A stretch of DNA of 64,000 nucleotides from assembly GCF_003614975.1 (NCBI RefSeq), contig NZ_QZWI01000013.1, positions 87,287 to 151,286 on the forward strand, given 5' to 3'. Of the stretch, positions 26,287-37,856 are shown piece by piece. Position 1 is the first letter of the stretch; each line of letters starts with the position of its first letter. The notes under the pieces are model-generated. The model was not told the DNA's origin, ran no database searches, and saw only the letters and a list, made by a program, of their open reading frames with translations. The position numbers and the translations under genes are program-made. This DNA is from Rahnella bruchi. GTDB lineage: Bacteria; Pseudomonadota; Gammaproteobacteria; Enterobacterales; Enterobacteriaceae.

Positions 26287-27309
26287 TTATCGCTGCGGAA
26301 GATAACGCAGCGGGTTTACGGATTTCCCCTTGTAACGAATTTCAAAATGCAATCTTACTGAACTGGTTCCGGTGCTACCCATGGTCGCTATTTTCTGTCC
26401 CGCCTGCACTTCTTGTTGTTCCCGGACCAGCATTGTATCGTTATGTGCATAGGCGCTCAGGTAATCATCATTGTGTTTGATGATGATCAGATTACCGTAA
26501 CCGCGAAGAGCATTACCCGCGTAAACCACGCGCCCCGAGGCGGTTGCTACGACAGACTGTCCACGCGAGCCAGCGATATCGATCCCCTTATTTCCCCCTT
26601 CAGAAGCTGAGAAATTATCGATAATTTTCCCGTCAGTCGGCCATTTCCAAGAGGAAACCGGACCGCCATTATTTGCAGAAGTGGCGACGGGAGTGCTGGC
26701 TACAGCAACAGGTGTTGTGGTGGTAGTAACTGCACCTGATGAAGGCAACATCTTGCCTACATTCTGTTTACCAGAAGAATCAGAATACGTGGTAGTTGGT
26801 TGAGATGCAACCACAGAACCTGTGAGCATTCCTCCTGTTGGAACTTTCGGAACACCGCCATTTGTGGCGTCCGTGACGGCTGTTGTGCTGCTGGTACTGG
26901 CCGCAGAAGAGACGTTATTTATCTGAACTGTCTGCCCGACTTCTAGGCTGTAAGGCGCCTGAATATTATTGCGCGCGGCCAGGTCACGGAAGTCGTTGCC
27001 GGTGATCCAGGCAATATAAAACAAGGTGTCGCCACGCTTCACCTGATAGGTACTGCCGCTATAACTTCCCTTTGGGATTGAGTTGTAGCTGCGGTTGTAA
27101 ACAATGTGTCCGCCAGAGCCGACAGCAGGTGCCATTTGCGGAGCGGAATTCAGAGTATTCTGACTGGTATTGCCACTGTTACCACCGCCATTGACGCTGC
27201 TGATCGGTGCGGATGTCGTTGAATTGTTCGTACATCCCGCCATCCAGGCACTGATAAAAGTACACACTACAATGCGGCTTAGTGTTTTTATTGGGCTTCC
27301 CGTGCTCAT
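26287..27309 (-). CDS. nlpD: Amidase activator lipoprotein NlpD
   Basis: NlpD is an outer-membrane lipoprotein that activates the septal amidase AmiC during cell separation. The 340-residue product has a signal peptide and lipobox (WMAGC at about 22-26). A LysM domain follows ([19 protein letters not shown]), then a long Ser/Thr/Val-rich linker and a C-terminal M23-like domain. In that domain the metal-binding His pair is incomplete (SVRLHFEIR instead of H-x-H), as usual for NlpD/EnvC activators. It is upstream of rpoS and probably contains its promoter. Confidence 0.95.
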   Translation of the reverse strand: MSTGSPIKTLSRIVVCTFISAWMAGCTNNSTTSAPISSVNGGGNSGNTSQNTLNSAPQMAPAVGSGGHIVYNRSYNSIPKGSYSGSTYQVKRGDTLFYIAWITGNDFRDLAARNNIQAPYSLEVGQTVQINNVSSAASTSSTTAVTDATNGGVPKVPTGGMLTGSVVASQPTTTYSDSSGKQNVGKMLPSSGAVTTTTTPVAVASTPVATSANNGGPVSSWKWPTDGKIIDNFSASEGGNKGIDIAGSRGQSVVATASGRVVYAGNALRGYGNLIIIKHNDDYLSAYAHNDTMLVREQQEVQAGQKIATMGSTGTSSVRLHFEIRYKGKSVNPLRYLPQR

Positions 27310-27551
27310 ATTTCCCCCGTTACGGCAATCTCAGAATATCTCTTTAACCTCGCACACCGCGCCAGCTGGCGCTTTTCGTGTCATCGGACACGGTGCGGGC
27401 AGGCAACATGCTCATTCAGGTCTTCGCCCGAATGCCGCTGTGCCATAAAAAACTGTAGTGGATGCTATCAACATCGCCAGTACAGCACCATATAACAGTT
27501 GTATTTAAATTTTAAGGAGTTAGTCCTGAAGGCTCAGGCGCATCGCCGGTT

Positions 27552-28178
27552 TCAGGCGAGCTCGCCTTTCACCAGCGGGACAAAACGAACGGCTTCAATG
27601 TTTTCTGCGACAAACTCATCACCACGGCGGGTGATCCGTTGCAGTGTCTGATTTTCTTCGCCCACAGGCAGAATTAATACTCCGCCATCATCGAGTTGTT
27701 GCAGTAAATCTTGAGGTATTTCAGGAGGTGCGGCGGTGACAATAATGGCGTCAAACGGGCCACGCGATGGCCAGCCCTGCCAGCCGTCACCATGACGGGT
27801 CGAGACGTTATGCAAATCGAGTTGCTTGAGGCGTCTTTTCGCCTGCCATTGCAATCCCTTGATGCGCTCAACCGAGAAAACATGCTCCACCAGATGCGCC
27901 AGAATGGCGGTCTGATAGCCAGAACCGGTGCCAATTTCCAGCACCCGCGAAGAAGGCTCAAGGCGCAGCAGTTCGGTCATTCTCGCCACGGTATAGGGCT
28001 GAGAAATGGTCTGGCCGGAGCCAATAGGCAACGCGGTATTTTCGTAAGCTTTATGTTGAAATGCTTCATCGACGAACCGCTCACGCGGCACCGATTCGAT
28101 GGCATGCAGCAGTTTTTCGTCATGAATGCCCTGCTGGCGCAGCTGTTCCAGCAGGTTGTACATCGGCTTATTCACCAT
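27552..28178 (-). CDS. pcm: Protein-L-isoaspartate O-methyltransferase
   Basis: Pcm methylates abnormal L-isoaspartyl residues using SAM and thereby starts their repair. The 208-residue length matches E. coli. The motifs [36 protein letters not shown] (motif I), RHGDGWQGW and [14 protein letters not shown] are diagnostic. Its start overlaps the end of surE by 11 nt, as in the conserved surE-pcm-nlpD-rpoS stress cluster. The 242 bp down to nlpD hold no feature I could support. Confidence 0.97.
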   Translation of the reverse strand: MVNKPMYNLLEQLRQQGIHDEKLLHAIESVPRERFVDEAFQHKAYENTALPIGSGQTISQPYTVARMTELLRLEPSSRVLEIGTGSGYQTAILAHLVEHVFSVERIKGLQWQAKRRLKQLDLHNVSTRHGDGWQGWPSRGPFDAIIVTAAPPEIPQDLLQQLDDGGVLILPVGEENQTLQRITRRGDEFVAENIEAVRFVPLVKGELA

Positions 28179-28932
28179 TCGCGCTCACCCCGGCCTTTTC
28201 CAACCATGAGACCACGACATCCTGAGCCGCATAGGCGGTTAAATCCACCTGAAGTGGCGTCACTGAAACATAACCTTGCGCTACAGCAGCAAAATCAGTG
28301 TCAGGTGCGACATCAAACTTATCGCCCGGCGGGCCAATCCAGTACAAGTCCTGACCGCGCGGATCCTGCTGACAAAATACCTGCTCGGCCGGATGACGGC
28401 TACCGCAACGCGTTACTTTGATGCCTTTAATTTGTGAAAGCGGCAGGTCCGGGACGTTAATATTCAGAATTTTGCCAGTACGCAAAGGCTCACGCGCCAG
28501 TGCCCTGAGGATACGGCAGGTGATAACAGCCGCCGTGTCGTAATGCTGATGTCCGTCCAGCGAGACTGCCAGCGCAGGAAAGCCCAGATGACGACCTTCC
28601 ATCGCTGCGGCGACTGTGCCCGAGTAAATCACGTCGTCGCCCAGATTTGGCCCGGCATTAATGCCAGAGACCACAATATCTGGCTTCGGGCGCATCAGCG
28701 TATTAACACCGAGATACACGCAGTCGGTCGGCGTACCGTTAATCACGGCAGTATCGCCATTAGGGTATGACTGAATACGTAACGGGCCGTCCAGCGTCAG
28801 CGCGTTGGATGCGCCACTGCGGTTACGGTCAGGGGCAACCAGCTGCACGTCGGCAAACTCACGCAGCGCGGACGCCAGCGCTTGTATGCCCGGAGCCAGA
28901 ACGCCGTCGTCGTTACTCAGTAATATCCGCAT
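28168..28932 (-). CDS. surE: 5'/3'-nucleotidase SurE
   Basis: SurE is a metal-dependent nucleotidase and exopolyphosphatase of stationary phase. I chose the ATG at 28932 ([16 protein letters not shown], 254 residues) because family members start at this Met; an ATG three codons earlier also exists. Metal-binding Asp-Asp is in LLSNDDG, Ser/Asn in [17 protein letters not shown], and the core is [20 protein letters not shown]. It overlaps truD upstream by 20 nt and pcm downstream by 11 nt. Confidence 0.97.
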   Translation of the reverse strand: MRILLSNDDGVLAPGIQALASALREFADVQLVAPDRNRSGASNALTLDGPLRIQSYPNGDTAVINGTPTDCVYLGVNTLMRPKPDIVVSGINAGPNLGDDVIYSGTVAAAMEGRHLGFPALAVSLDGHQHYDTAAVITCRILRALAREPLRTGKILNINVPDLPLSQIKGIKVTRCGSRHPAEQVFCQQDPRGQDLYWIGPPGDKFDVAPDTDFAAVAQGYVSVTPLQVDLTAYAAQDVVVSWLEKAGVSANGE

Positions 28933-29962
28933 CAGCTTCATCCAGATTCATCAGTTCGCGCACCACGCTGGTGGCATAACTGCCGGCCGGTAGCCAGAAT
29001 TTGAGTTCCAGAGTGACGTCATCCCAGCGCTGCCATTGCATTTGCAAAGGTTGCAGCATAATGGCGCGGCGCGCAGGTTCCACCCGTTCACGTTTGAGCA
29101 GTGACAGCAAATCCGTCTGGTCGCTGAGACAGGTTTGTTCGAATGCTTCAGCGTCTTCAAGCGTGCCCAGCGGGCCGTCACCCGGTAAAGGTGCCGTCAC
29201 CAGCAATTCACCGCTTTCAACCCTGGGTAGCAGTGATTCAAACTCTTCTGCATTTGCCACAAACCAGCTGCCGCGTCCGCTCAGTTGCAGGGCATCGCCC
29301 AGCATCGGCTGACGTACGGTACCTTCTGCCAGGCGCTGACTGGCGACGATATTGAACATCGCGCTGCGGCTGGCAGAAAGATAGAAGCTGCGCTTAGCGC
29401 GTTCTTTCGGACGGGCCTCGTTGGTCGCCCAGCGTTTCGCCTGCACCAGATTATTGCCGCCACGTCCAAAACGCTGAGTACCGAAATAGTTCGGCACGCC
29501 CTGTTGAGTGATTTTTTCCAGACGTGTTTCGACATTCGCGATATCGCTTATCTGGCGCAGCACCAGTGTAAAGGCATTGCCTTTCAGCGTACCGATGCGC
29601 ATTTTTTTGCGATGGCGGGAGGCGCGGACAACTTCGCAGCCCTCGAGGTCAAACTGGCTTAAATCAGGATCAGCTTTGCCCGGCAGATGCAGGCAAAACC
29701 ATTGTTCTGTGACCGCATGGCGGTCCTTGAGACCGGCATAACTGACGTCGCGCGGATGCACTTTGGCGAATCTCGCCAGTTGCTCGGCGACGAATTGCGT
29801 GTTGCAGCCATTTTTACGGATCCGCACCAACAGATGTTCACCTTCTCCGTCCGGCTCAAAGCCCAGATCCTCTTCGACAATAAAGTCTTCAGGATTGGCT
29901 TTCAGCTGGCCGGTGGCAACAGGCTCTCCCAGTAACCAGGTGAGACGGGACATATCTATCAT
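28913..29962 (-). CDS. truD: tRNA pseudouridine(13) synthase TruD
   Basis: TruD converts U13 to pseudouridine in tRNA-Glu. Motifs include [35 protein letters not shown] (with the catalytic Asp) and [18 protein letters not shown]. Starting at 29962 gives 349 residues, equal to E. coli TruD. A GTG at 29977 with AAGGA 8 nt upstream is an equally reasonable start and would add five residues. It lies between ispF and surE in the conserved ispD-ispF-truD-surE cluster. Confidence 0.95.
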   Translation of the reverse strand: MIDMSRLTWLLGEPVATGQLKANPEDFIVEEDLGFEPDGEGEHLLVRIRKNGCNTQFVAEQLARFAKVHPRDVSYAGLKDRHAVTEQWFCLHLPGKADPDLSQFDLEGCEVVRASRHRKKMRIGTLKGNAFTLVLRQISDIANVETRLEKITQQGVPNYFGTQRFGRGGNNLVQAKRWATNEARPKERAKRSFYLSASRSAMFNIVASQRLAEGTVRQPMLGDALQLSGRGSWFVANAEEFESLLPRVESGELLVTAPLPGDGPLGTLEDAEAFEQTCLSDQTDLLSLLKRERVEPARRAIMLQPLQMQWQRWDDVTLELKFWLPAGSYATSVVRELMNLDEADADITE

Positions 29963-29981
29963 GCGGTAATCTTCCACAACA

Positions 29982-30455
29982 TCATTCCTTAATCAGCAGG
30001 GCAACGGCTTCGCAGGCAATACCTTCGCCGCGACCGGTAAAGCCCAGCTGTTCGGTCGTGGTAGCTTTCACGTTGACGTCGTCCATATGACATTGCAAAT
30101 CTTCGGCCAGAAACACGCGCATCTGCGGGATGTGCGGTGCCATTTTCGGTGCCTGCGCAATGATCGTGATATCCAGATTGCCCAGCTTGTAACCTTTCGC
30201 GCGGATACGACGATAAGCTTCGCGCAGCAATTCACGGCTGTCAGCGCCTTTGAATGCCGGGTCAGTGTCCGGGAACAATTTGCCGATATCACCCAGCGCA
30301 GCTGCACCGAGCAGCGCGTCAGTGGCGGCGTGCAGCGCCACATCGCCGTCAGAATGCGCCAGTAAACCCTGCGGATAAGGGATACGCACACCACCGATCA
30401 CCAGCGGGCCTTCGCCGCCAAACTTATGTACATCAAAACCGTGACCGATACGCAT
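29982..30455 (-). CDS. ispF: 2-C-methyl-D-erythritol 2,4-cyclodiphosphate synthase
   Basis: IspF cyclises CDP-methylerythritol phosphate in the MEP isoprenoid pathway and works as a trimer. The 157-residue protein has the Zn ligands in [11 protein letters not shown] (Asp8, His10) and in [20 protein letters not shown], plus [19 protein letters not shown] near the C-terminus. Its start shares one base with the ispD stop (TAATG), so it is translationally coupled to the enzyme two steps earlier. Confidence 0.98.
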   Translation of the reverse strand: MRIGHGFDVHKFGGEGPLVIGGVRIPYPQGLLAHSDGDVALHAATDALLGAAALGDIGKLFPDTDPAFKGADSRELLREAYRRIRAKGYKLGNLDITIIAQAPKMAPHIPQMRVFLAEDLQCHMDDVNVKATTTEQLGFTGRGEGIACEAVALLIKE

Positions 30456-31174
30456 TATGCGTTTTCCTCCTGGGATAAGCGGGTTAAATAGAATTCTGCC
30501 AGCGCCAGATCTTCTGGCCGTGTGACTTTAATATTATCGGCCCGTGCCGGGATCAGCATAGGATGAAACCCGCAATATTCCATTGCAGAAGCTTCATCTG
30601 TGACCACCGCACCTTCATTAAGCGCACGGCGCAGGCAGATTTTCAGTAATTCGAGCGGGAAAAATTGTGGCGTCAGCGCATGCCACAGATCCTGACGATC
30701 GACCGTATGCGCAATAGCCGAAACACCGGGTTCGCCACGTTTCATGGTGTCGCGCACAGGTGCGGCGAGGATCCCGCCGACTTTACTGGTAGCGGAAATC
30801 GCCAGCAGATTATTGAGATCGTCCGGATGCAGGCACGGGCGTGCGGCGTCATGCACCAGCACCCAGCCACGATCACCGGCGACATCCAGTCCGGCCATTA
30901 CTGATTCAGCCCGTTCAGCACCGCCTTCCACCACGCGGATACGCGGATCGCTGGCGATGGGAAGTTGTACGAACTGAGTATCGTGCGGACTTAACGCCAC
31001 AATGACCTGGCTGACTCTGCCACTTTGCAGTAAAGCGAGAATGGAGTGTTCTATCAACGTCTTACCGCCGACAGAAAGGTATTGCTTGGGACATTCTGCC
31101 TGCATACGGCTGCCAATTCCGGCAGCCGGTAACACGGCAATGACCTCTGGAAGGGAAACTGCGGTATGACTCAT
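30455..31174 (-). CDS. ispD: 2-C-methyl-D-erythritol 4-phosphate cytidylyltransferase
   Basis: IspD attaches CMP to methylerythritol phosphate in the MEP pathway. The 239-residue product carries the nucleotidyltransferase signature [18 protein letters not shown] near the N-terminus, the VHDAARPC motif and [12 protein letters not shown] at the end. It lies 2 nt after the ftsB stop and overlaps ispF by one base. Confidence 0.98.
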   Translation of the reverse strand: MSHTAVSLPEVIAVLPAAGIGSRMQAECPKQYLSVGGKTLIEHSILALLQSGRVSQVIVALSPHDTQFVQLPIASDPRIRVVEGGAERAESVMAGLDVAGDRGWVLVHDAARPCLHPDDLNNLLAISATSKVGGILAAPVRDTMKRGEPGVSAIAHTVDRQDLWHALTPQFFPLELLKICLRRALNEGAVVTDEASAMEYCGFHPMLIPARADNIKVTRPEDLALAEFYLTRLSQEENA

Positions 31175-31176
31175 GG

Positions 31177-31497
31177 CTATTGATTCAGGTTGTTTTGCGA
31201 AACGGTGCTGCCCGGCGCACGTTTGTTGTCAGGCACCAGACGATAGAAAGTCTCGCCGGGTTTAATCATGCCCAGTTCGTTGCGTGCGCGTTCTTCGATC
31301 GCTTCCTGACCGCCGTTTAAATCGTCGATTTCTGCGAAAAGTTGATCATTACGTGATTTCAGTTTGCCGTTATTAACTTGCTGCACCTGAACATCATCGT
31401 TTACACGAACATAATCGTGAATACCATTCTTACCCAGCCACAGTGAATACTGTAGCCAGCCAAGTAAAATCAGTAATAGCAGTGTTAGTTTGCCCAT
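31177..31497 (-). CDS. ftsB: Cell division protein FtsB
   Basis: FtsB is a bitopic divisome protein that forms the FtsQLB complex. The 106-residue protein has a short cytoplasmic N-terminus, one transmembrane helix (about 3-21, [19 protein letters not shown]), a periplasmic coiled coil around 30-70 and the conserved end [17 protein letters not shown]. It heads the ftsB-ispD-ispF-truD-surE cluster. Confidence 0.96.
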   Translation of the reverse strand: MGKLTLLLLILLGWLQYSLWLGKNGIHDYVRVNDDVQVQQVNNGKLKSRNDQLFAEIDDLNGGQEAIEERARNELGMIKPGETFYRLVPDNKRAPGSTVSQNNLNQ

Positions 31498-31664
31498 CCC
31501 CGCCCCCTAAAAAAGCTGGACAATCATCCCACAACTTTCCCTCTGACTCCACTGCGGCAGGGTAAATGCCGGTGAGAATCAGACTTACGCACGCAATTAT
31601 GGGTGAGAATGACACAATGGGTTACATCGTGAAGGGAATTTGCGGGGAAAACCGCCAGAAAAAA

Positions 31665-32045
31665 TCACCAGCCAGACAGGAAAGAGAAGACTGTCCAGAA
31701 CATACCAATGATACAGACAGCGCTGGCCAGAGAGGTTGTAAACCAGCTTCCGCCAAAGAACATGCTGAACGCAATGCCTATCAGCACGGAAACCGGCATC
31801 AGCGCCAGGAAGAACGGCCAGGTGTAGAGCAGGAAAAACAGGGTATTGGAACCGTAAACCAGAAAAGGGATCGCAAACGCCAGCCAGTAGAAGACAAACC
31901 CAATGAATCCGCCCTGCATGGAGTAGGAAGGGTCTTCGGTGTCCGAACTGTCTGTTGCCGGCATCGGCACGCTTGTCCGGGGGCTGATTTCCCCGGTACG
32001 ATCCACGCGGATCCGGCTGACGAGTCTGCTGAGTAAAGCCTGCAT
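31665..32045 (-). CDS. ygbE: YgbE-like inner-membrane protein (DUF3561)
   Basis: This 126-residue membrane protein belongs to the YgbE/DUF3561 group, which sits between cysC and ftsB in enterobacteria. I chose ATG at 32045 (MQALLSRLVSRIR), which has AGGGAT just upstream, over the longer frame. Three hydrophobic segments are seen: GGFIGFVFYWLAFAIPFLV, FFLLYTWPFFLALMPVSVLI and SLASAVCIIGMFWTVFSFL. The function is unknown. It follows cysC by 59 nt and may be cotranscribed with it. Confidence 0.85.
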   Translation of the reverse strand: MQALLSRLVSRIRVDRTGEISPRTSVPMPATDSSDTEDPSYSMQGGFIGFVFYWLAFAIPFLVYGSNTLFFLLYTWPFFLALMPVSVLIGIAFSMFFGGSWFTTSLASAVCIIGMFWTVFSFLSGW

Positions 32046-32104
32046 AGGTGATCCCTGTATTTCAGTGTAAACCGGCACGCTCTGTGGCGTTTGGCCGGCA
32101 ACAT

Positions 32105-32746
32105 TCAGGGATTGATAATAGCGCGCTGGCGCATCACATCTAATAATTGCGGCACCAAATGTGTTACCAATTGTTCACCATCAAGATGCACATCCGGGGT
32201 CTCTGGCGGCTGATATTCAGAGTCAATGCCGGTGAAGTTTTTCAGTTCACCCGCACGGGCTTTTTTATATAAACCTTTCGGGTCACGTGCTTCACAGATA
32301 GCCAGCGGCGTATCCACGAACACTTCAATAAACTGACCGTCTTCCAGTAAATCACGCACCATGTCGCGCTCGGCGCGATGAGGCGATATGAACGCGGTCA
32401 GCACGACTTGCCCGGCATCCACCATCAGTTTTGCGACTTCACCCACACGGCGGATGTTTTCACGCCGGTCATCGTCAGTGAAGCCCAGGTCACGGCACAA
32501 CCCGTGGCGGACATTATCGCCATCAAGAAGATACGTGTTGACGCCCTGCGCATAAAGAGCCTGCTCCAGCGCGCCTGCGACGGTGGATTTTCCCGAGCCC
32601 GAAAGCCCGGTGAACCACAATACGGCACCGCGATGTCCATGCTGCTTTTCGCGATCCGCACGCGTAACAGCGTGCGGATGCCAGACAACATTCTCATCTT
32701 TTAACAAAGTACCGTCCTGTAATACTGTCCCGTCCGGTGACGCCAT
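32105..32746 (-). CDS. cysC: Adenylyl-sulfate kinase CysC
   Basis: CysC phosphorylates APS to PAPS. The core contains the P-loop [19 protein letters not shown], then [18 protein letters not shown] and [20 protein letters not shown]. The start at 32746 (213 residues), one base after the cysN stop, gives a product about 12 residues longer than E. coli CysC. An ATG eight codons earlier would overlap cysN. It is the last cys gene of cysG-D-N-C. Confidence 0.97.
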   Translation of the reverse strand: MASPDGTVLQDGTLLKDENVVWHPHAVTRADREKQHGHRGAVLWFTGLSGSGKSTVAGALEQALYAQGVNTYLLDGDNVRHGLCRDLGFTDDDRRENIRRVGEVAKLMVDAGQVVLTAFISPHRAERDMVRDLLEDGQFIEVFVDTPLAICEARDPKGLYKKARAGELKNFTGIDSEYQPPETPDVHLDGEQLVTHLVPQLLDVMRQRAIINP

Positions 32747-32747
32747 C

Positions 32748-34175
32748 TTATTTGCCACCCAGCAGGTCACGTGCGCCCCAGTGCGGGAAATGACGGCGAA
32801 CCAGAGTGTTCAGTTCCAGCTCAAATGCGCTGTATTTATCAGATTCCTGATAAACCTGTTCAACGGCTTCACGTACCAGACCGGCACCCACGGTAACGTT
32901 AGTCAGGCGATCGATGAAGATCATGCCACCCGTCACCGCATTGCTCTGGTAATTATCCAGCACCAGCGGTTCGTCAAAGGCCAGTTCAACCAGACCGATA
33001 CCGTTGAGCGGCAGGTTTTCCACCACACGCTGCGTCAGCGAGTTGATTTCCACCTGATATTCGATGTTTTCAACGCGAGCACGGGCTTTCTTGCCACCGA
33101 CTTTGATGTCGTAGCTCTGACCAACGCTCAGGGGTTGTTCTGCCATCCACACCACGTCGACTTTGGCATTCTGCACCGGCTTAACGGTTTCTCCGGCATC
33201 TACCAGCGTGTCGCCACGGCTGATGTCTCGTTCATCGGCCAGCACCAGCGTAATCGCTTCACCAGCCCAGGCTTCCTGCAGGTCACCGTCGAAAGTCACA
33301 ATACGTGCCACGGTAGATTCCACACCTGATGGCAACACTTTGATTTTCTGGCCTACGCGCACTGAACCCGATGCCAGCGTACCGGCATAACCCCGGAAAT
33401 CGAGGTTCGGACGGTTCACATACTGCACCGGGAAACGCATCGGCTGCTGTTCACGGATGTTGATGATATTGACCGTCTCCAGAACGTCGAGCAGCGTTGG
33501 GCCGGTGTACCAGCTCATTTTATCGCTCTGCGTCGCCACGTTGTCGCCTTCCAGCGCAGAGAGCGGCACAAACTTAATGTCCAGATCGGTCGGCAGTTGC
33601 TGAGCGAAATCCAGATAATCCTGTTTAAATTGCTCGTAAACTGTTTCGCTGTAATCCACCAGATCCATTTTATTGACGGCAACCACCAGATGGCGGATCC
33701 CGAGCAATGTCGCAATGAAGCTGTGGCGGCGGGTTTGATCCAGCACGCCTTTACGGGCGTCGATCAGTAAAATCGCCAGATCACAGGTCGATGCACCGGT
33801 CGCCATGTTACGGGTGTACTGCTCGTGCCCCGGCGTGTCGGCGATGATGAACTTACGCTTCTCAGTTGAAAAATAACGGTAAGCTACGTCGATGGTAATG
33901 CCCTGCTCGCGTTCGGCCTGTAAGCCGTCCACCAGCAAAGCCAGATCCAGTTTCTCACCCTGGGTACCATGCCGTTTGCTGTCGTTGTGCAAGGATGACA
34001 GCTGGTCTTCGTAGATCTGACGGGTGTCATGCAGCAGACGTCCGATCAATGTACTTTTACCGTCATCGACGCTGCCGCAGGTCAGAAAGCGCAGCAGGCT
34101 TTTGTGTTGCTGAGCGTGCAGGTAAGCTTCGACACCGCCCTGCTCCGCGATTTGTTGTGCAATTGCGTTATTCAT
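32748..34175 (-). CDS. cysN: Sulfate adenylyltransferase subunit 1 (GTPase) CysN
   Basis: CysN is the EF-Tu-like GTPase subunit that drives APS formation by CysD. The 475-residue protein has G1 ([18 protein letters not shown]), G3 ([18 protein letters not shown]) and G4 (VNKMDLVD), followed by the beta-barrel domains. It is 13 nt downstream of cysD and directly abuts cysC. Confidence 0.98.
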   Translation of the reverse strand: MNNAIAQQIAEQGGVEAYLHAQQHKSLLRFLTCGSVDDGKSTLIGRLLHDTRQIYEDQLSSLHNDSKRHGTQGEKLDLALLVDGLQAEREQGITIDVAYRYFSTEKRKFIIADTPGHEQYTRNMATGASTCDLAILLIDARKGVLDQTRRHSFIATLLGIRHLVVAVNKMDLVDYSETVYEQFKQDYLDFAQQLPTDLDIKFVPLSALEGDNVATQSDKMSWYTGPTLLDVLETVNIINIREQQPMRFPVQYVNRPNLDFRGYAGTLASGSVRVGQKIKVLPSGVESTVARIVTFDGDLQEAWAGEAITLVLADERDISRGDTLVDAGETVKPVQNAKVDVVWMAEQPLSVGQSYDIKVGGKKARARVENIEYQVEINSLTQRVVENLPLNGIGLVELAFDEPLVLDNYQSNAVTGGMIFIDRLTNVTVGAGLVREAVEQVYQESDKYSAFELELNTLVRRHFPHWGARDLLGGK

Positions 34176-34188
34176 TAGCTGCGGCTCC

Positions 34189-35097
34189 TCAGAAGTACCC
34201 TTGACGCTTTTTCAGTTCCATCGAACCGGCCTGATCACGGTCGATCGCTCGCCCCTGACGTTCACTGGTGGTCGACACCAGCATTTCTTCGATGATCTCC
34301 GGCAGCGATTGTGCCTCGGATTCAACGGCACCGGTCAGCGGCCAGCAACCCAGGGTACGAAAACGCACCATTTTCTTCTCGATCACTTCGCCCGGTTGCA
34401 GATCAATACGATCGTCATCCACCATCAGCAGCATACCGTCGCGTTCCAGCACCGGACGCGGCGCGGCCAGATACAACGGAACGATCTCGATATTTTCCAG
34501 ATAGATGTACTGCCAGATATCCAGCTCAGTCCAGTTGGATAGCGGGAAGACACGGATGCTTTCGCCTTTGTTAATCTGGCCGTTGTAGTTGTGCCACAGC
34601 TCAGGCCGCTGGTTTTTCGGATCCCAGCGGTGGAAACGATCGCGGAACGAATAGATACGCTCTTTGGCACGGGATTTTTCTTCGTCACGACGCGCACCAC
34701 CAAAAGCAGCATCAAAACCGTGTTTGCTCAGCGCCTGCTTCAGACCTTCGGTTTTCATGATGTCGGTGTGTTTGGCGCTGCCGTGAACGAACGGGTTAAT
34801 GCCCATCGCCACGCCTTCCGGGTTTTTGTGCACAATCAGCTCAAAACCATAATTCTTCGCCGTGCGGTCACGGAATTCATACATCTCGCGGAATTTCCAG
34901 CCGGTATCCACGTGCAGAAGCGGGAACGGCAATGTGCCGGGGAAGAAGGCTTTGCGTGCCAGATGCAGCATCACCGAGGAATCTTTCCCGATGGAGTACA
35001 TCATCACCGGGTTGGCGAATTCAGCAGCCACTTCACGGATGATATGGATACTCTCCGCCTCCAGTTGCCGCAAATGAGTCAGTCGTTTTTCGTCCAT
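34189..35097 (-). CDS. cysD: Sulfate adenylyltransferase subunit 2 CysD
   Basis: CysD catalyses APS formation from ATP and sulfate. The 302-residue protein has the PP-loop variant [19 protein letters not shown] (about 34-52), then [20 protein letters not shown] and [17 protein letters not shown]. The C-terminus [10 protein letters not shown] is the typical CysN-contacting end. It starts 10 nt after the cysG stop. Confidence 0.98.
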   Translation of the reverse strand: MDEKRLTHLRQLEAESIHIIREVAAEFANPVMMYSIGKDSSVMLHLARKAFFPGTLPFPLLHVDTGWKFREMYEFRDRTAKNYGFELIVHKNPEGVAMGINPFVHGSAKHTDIMKTEGLKQALSKHGFDAAFGGARRDEEKSRAKERIYSFRDRFHRWDPKNQRPELWHNYNGQINKGESIRVFPLSNWTELDIWQYIYLENIEIVPLYLAAPRPVLERDGMLLMVDDDRIDLQPGEVIEKKMVRFRTLGCWPLTGAVESEAQSLPEIIEEMLVSTTSERQGRAIDRDQAGSMELKKRQGYF

Positions 35098-35107
35098 AAC
35101 AGATCCT

Positions 35108-36532
35108 TTAAGCCAAATTCACAACCGACGGGCGTTGGGTGCCGTCAGTCTCAGGATGATGCCCAAACCAGGCCAGTTGCTGATGAAGTGAAACGACTTC
35201 ACCAATTACCAGTAACGCCGGCGTCGGCGCCTGTTGAGCCAAATGTTCAAGATTATCGAGTGTTCCGGTCAGCACCAGCTGATCAGAACGCGTTCCCCGT
35301 CCGATGACCGCAACGGGCGTATTCGCTGCGCGACCATGGGCCATCAGTTGCTGGCTGATTTCAGCCGCTTTGAGCGTCCCCATGTAAATCGCCAATGTTT
35401 GTTTGCCTCTGGCCAGCGTCTCCCACTGGATGCCGTTGTCCTCGGGACGGCAATGTCCGGTCACGAAAACCACGCTCTGGGCATGATCACGGTGCGTCAG
35501 CGGAATGCCTGCGTAGGCTGTCGCACCCGCGGCTGCCGTCACGCCGGGAACGACCTGGAAAGGAATACCCGCTGCCTGCACCGCTTGCAATTCTTCGCCG
35601 CCACGACCGAAAATAAACGGGTCACCGCCTTTAAGGCGAACCACTTTTTTCCCCTGTTGCGCCAGTTCGACCAGCAGGCGGTTGGTTTCTTCCTGCGCGA
35701 CAGAATGGCTGCCCGCACGCTTACCGACACAAATCTTGTCCGCATCACGGCGCACCAGATCTAATACTTCGTCGCTCACCAGGTGGTCGTAAAGCACCAC
35801 ATCGGCCTGCTGCATGACCTGCAAACCGCGTAAGGTGAGCAATCCTGCATCACCCGGCCCTGCGCCCACCAGCGTGACATTGCCGTTATGCGAGACGTCT
35901 TCCGCACTTTCTAATTGCTGTTGCAGTGCCTGTTCGGCTTCTGCGAGCTTTCCCGCAGAGGCGAGGCTGGCAAAGCGTCCGGCAAACGCGTGTTCCCAGA
36001 AACGTCGACGTGCACGCATGGAACTGAACTGCATTTTCACATTTTCACGCCAGCGCCCGGCGATATCAGCCATTTGCCCCAGACTGTTCGGCAGCAAGGT
36101 CTCCAGCTTTTCGCGCAGCATTCTGGCAAGTACCGGGGCTTTACCGCTGGAGGAAATCGCCACCACAATCGGCGAACGGTCGACAATCGAAGGAAAAATG
36201 AAAGAGCACTTCGGCTGATCGTCAACCACGTTAGCCAGAACATGGCGCTGATTGGCCTGCTCGAAAACTTCAGCATTCAGCGCAGCGTCGTCAGTGGCGG
36301 CAATCACCAGAAAAACATCATCGAGCTGTTCCGGCAAAAATGCCTGGGCTGACCAGCTGACTTCAGCGGCCTGTCTGCGTTGTTCCAGCTCGGGAGAAAG
36401 TGCCTGTGCGACTATCCGTACTTGCGCACCTGCCCGCAGGAGAAGATCGATTTTGCGAGCAGCGACTTCGCCACCACCAACAACCAGAACAGGGCGTTGT
36501 TTGAGGTCGGCAAATATTGGTAGATAGTCCAC
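35108..36532 (-). CDS. cysG: Siroheme synthase CysG (trifunctional)
   Basis: CysG makes siroheme, the cofactor of sulfite reductase CysI. The N-terminal half is the precorrin-2 dehydrogenase/ferrochelatase (NAD-binding [20 protein letters not shown], about 17-36; [20 protein letters not shown]). The C-terminal half is the uroporphyrinogen-III methyltransferase ([38 protein letters not shown]). At 474 residues it is full length. It is the first gene of cysG-D-N-C here, unlike E. coli where it lies with nirBDC, so the cofactor gene is in the sulfate operon. Confidence 0.97.
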   Translation of the reverse strand: MDYLPIFADLKQRPVLVVGGGEVAARKIDLLLRAGAQVRIVAQALSPELEQRRQAAEVSWSAQAFLPEQLDDVFLVIAATDDAALNAEVFEQANQRHVLANVVDDQPKCSFIFPSIVDRSPIVVAISSSGKAPVLARMLREKLETLLPNSLGQMADIAGRWRENVKMQFSSMRARRRFWEHAFAGRFASLASAGKLAEAEQALQQQLESAEDVSHNGNVTLVGAGPGDAGLLTLRGLQVMQQADVVLYDHLVSDEVLDLVRRDADKICVGKRAGSHSVAQEETNRLLVELAQQGKKVVRLKGGDPFIFGRGGEELQAVQAAGIPFQVVPGVTAAAGATAYAGIPLTHRDHAQSVVFVTGHCRPEDNGIQWETLARGKQTLAIYMGTLKAAEISQQLMAHGRAANTPVAVIGRGTRSDQLVLTGTLDNLEHLAQQAPTPALLVIGEVVSLHQQLAWFGHHPETDGTQRPSVVNLA

Positions 36533-36783
36533 AAAAGCCTTTATTGATTGTCAGGATTAATAAACAAACTATACGTGCAGGCAATAATTGATCTGAAATG
36601 ACGAAAAGGAATGATTAGTTACTAAATGGAATATAGCCCGACAAAAAGAGCGGTTTGGGATAACGGGAAATTGTCTAATTGCGCAGAGAATCGCATACTG
36701 TATGCCCCACAAAGACCGCCACACGCGGCCTGTTGTTTGATTACCTTCCGGTCGCTTTGACCAGCAAATAAGGATTTTTGGCT
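36533..36783. promoter_or_regulatory. Divergent control region cysG / iap
   Basis: This 251-bp AT-rich gap must contain the promoter of the cysG-D-N-C operon (minus) and of iap (plus). CysB activation of the former is expected from knowledge of the cysteine regulon; I could not place CysB sites, which are poorly conserved, by eye. Confidence 0.5.
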
Positions 36784-37821
36784 ATGTTTTCTTTTTCACG
36801 CATGACGCGGGCGCTACTGGTTTTAGGCCTGAGTTGCGCCGGTTTAGGTCATGCGATGGCGGCTTCCTCACCGCTTCCGGCAATCGGTATGATCGCCAGT
36901 CAGCAGATTCGTCACATTGCGACCTATTTTCCTGGCCGCATGGCAGGCAGTCCGGCAGAACTAATCGCCGCTGAGTATCTGAATCAGCAGTTCAGCAAGT
37001 TCGGGTATAAGAGCGATTTACGCGGATTCGATACCCGTTATCTTTACACCAGCAATGCGGGCAAACAGAACTGGCAAAATATTCACGCTACGTCAGTGAT
37101 TGCCGCACGCTCTGGTGAAGTGCCGCAGCAAATTATCGTGATGGCGCATTTCGATACGTATGTGCCGCAAAGCGACAGCGATACTAATCATAATCTCGGC
37201 GGCCTGACCCTGCAGGGTGTCGATGACAACGCCTCAGGCGTCGGTGTGATGCTGGAACTTGCCGAACGTATGCAGGCAATCCCGACGCATTACAGCCTGC
37301 GTTTCGTGGCACTGAGCGCGGAAGAAACCGGTGCAAAAGGCGCGGAAGATTTTGTTAACCGCATGAGCGCTGAAGAGAAGAAAAACACCCTGCTGGTGAT
37401 CAATCTCGATTCGCTGGTGACCGGCGACAGATTGTATTTTAACAGCGGCATGAACACGTCAGTGGCCGTAGCGAAACTGACCCGTGTGCGCGCACTGAAT
37501 ATTGCCCGCAGTCTGGGCATTCCGGCAGAAAGCCACGCAGGTACGCATTGCTGTAACGGGATAAAAGCGCTGGATGATGCGCGTTTGCCGCTGCTGAACG
37601 TCACGGCGACCAACTTTGCGCTGGGTAAGAAAGACGGCGAACAACAACGTGCGATCACCCGCCATTTCCCGCTGGGCACCACGCGTTATCAGAGCCAGTT
37701 CGACAATCTGCAATATCTGGATAAAGCGCTGCCGGGCCGCATCGAAAAACGTTCGCGTGATACCGTAAAAGTGCTGTTTCCGCTGCTTAAGGATCTGGCG
37801 AAACCGGCGAAACACGCCTGA
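36784..37821 (+). CDS. iap: Alkaline phosphatase isozyme-conversion aminopeptidase Iap
   Basis: Iap is a periplasmic M28 zinc aminopeptidase, named for trimming the N-terminal Arg from alkaline phosphatase. I chose ATG at 36784 (345 residues, as in E. coli) because AAGGA lies 9 nt upstream; a TTG six bases earlier is too near. Signal peptide 1-~27 ends AMAAS. Metal and catalytic motifs are IIVMAHFDTYV, LQGVDDNASGVGVMLELAER and VALSAEETGAKGAEDF. The gene converges on cysH with a palindromic repeat, not a CRISPR array, in between. Confidence 0.95.
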   Translation: MFSFSRMTRALLVLGLSCAGLGHAMAASSPLPAIGMIASQQIRHIATYFPGRMAGSPAELIAAEYLNQQFSKFGYKSDLRGFDTRYLYTSNAGKQNWQNIHATSVIAARSGEVPQQIIVMAHFDTYVPQSDSDTNHNLGGLTLQGVDDNASGVGVMLELAERMQAIPTHYSLRFVALSAEETGAKGAEDFVNRMSAEEKKNTLLVINLDSLVTGDRLYFNSGMNTSVAVAKLTRVRALNIARSLGIPAESHAGTHCCNGIKALDDARLPLLNVTATNFALGKKDGEQQRAITRHFPLGTTRYQSQFDNLQYLDKALPGRIEKRSRDTVKVLFPLLKDLAKPAKHA

Positions 37822-37856
37822 TTAAATAGAGGTAGTTGAGACGCTAATAACCGGAG

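Noticed and set aside
26287..26700. NlpD as an active M23 endopeptidase
   Set aside because: The second His of the catalytic H-x-H is replaced (RLH), which fits the non-catalytic activator role.
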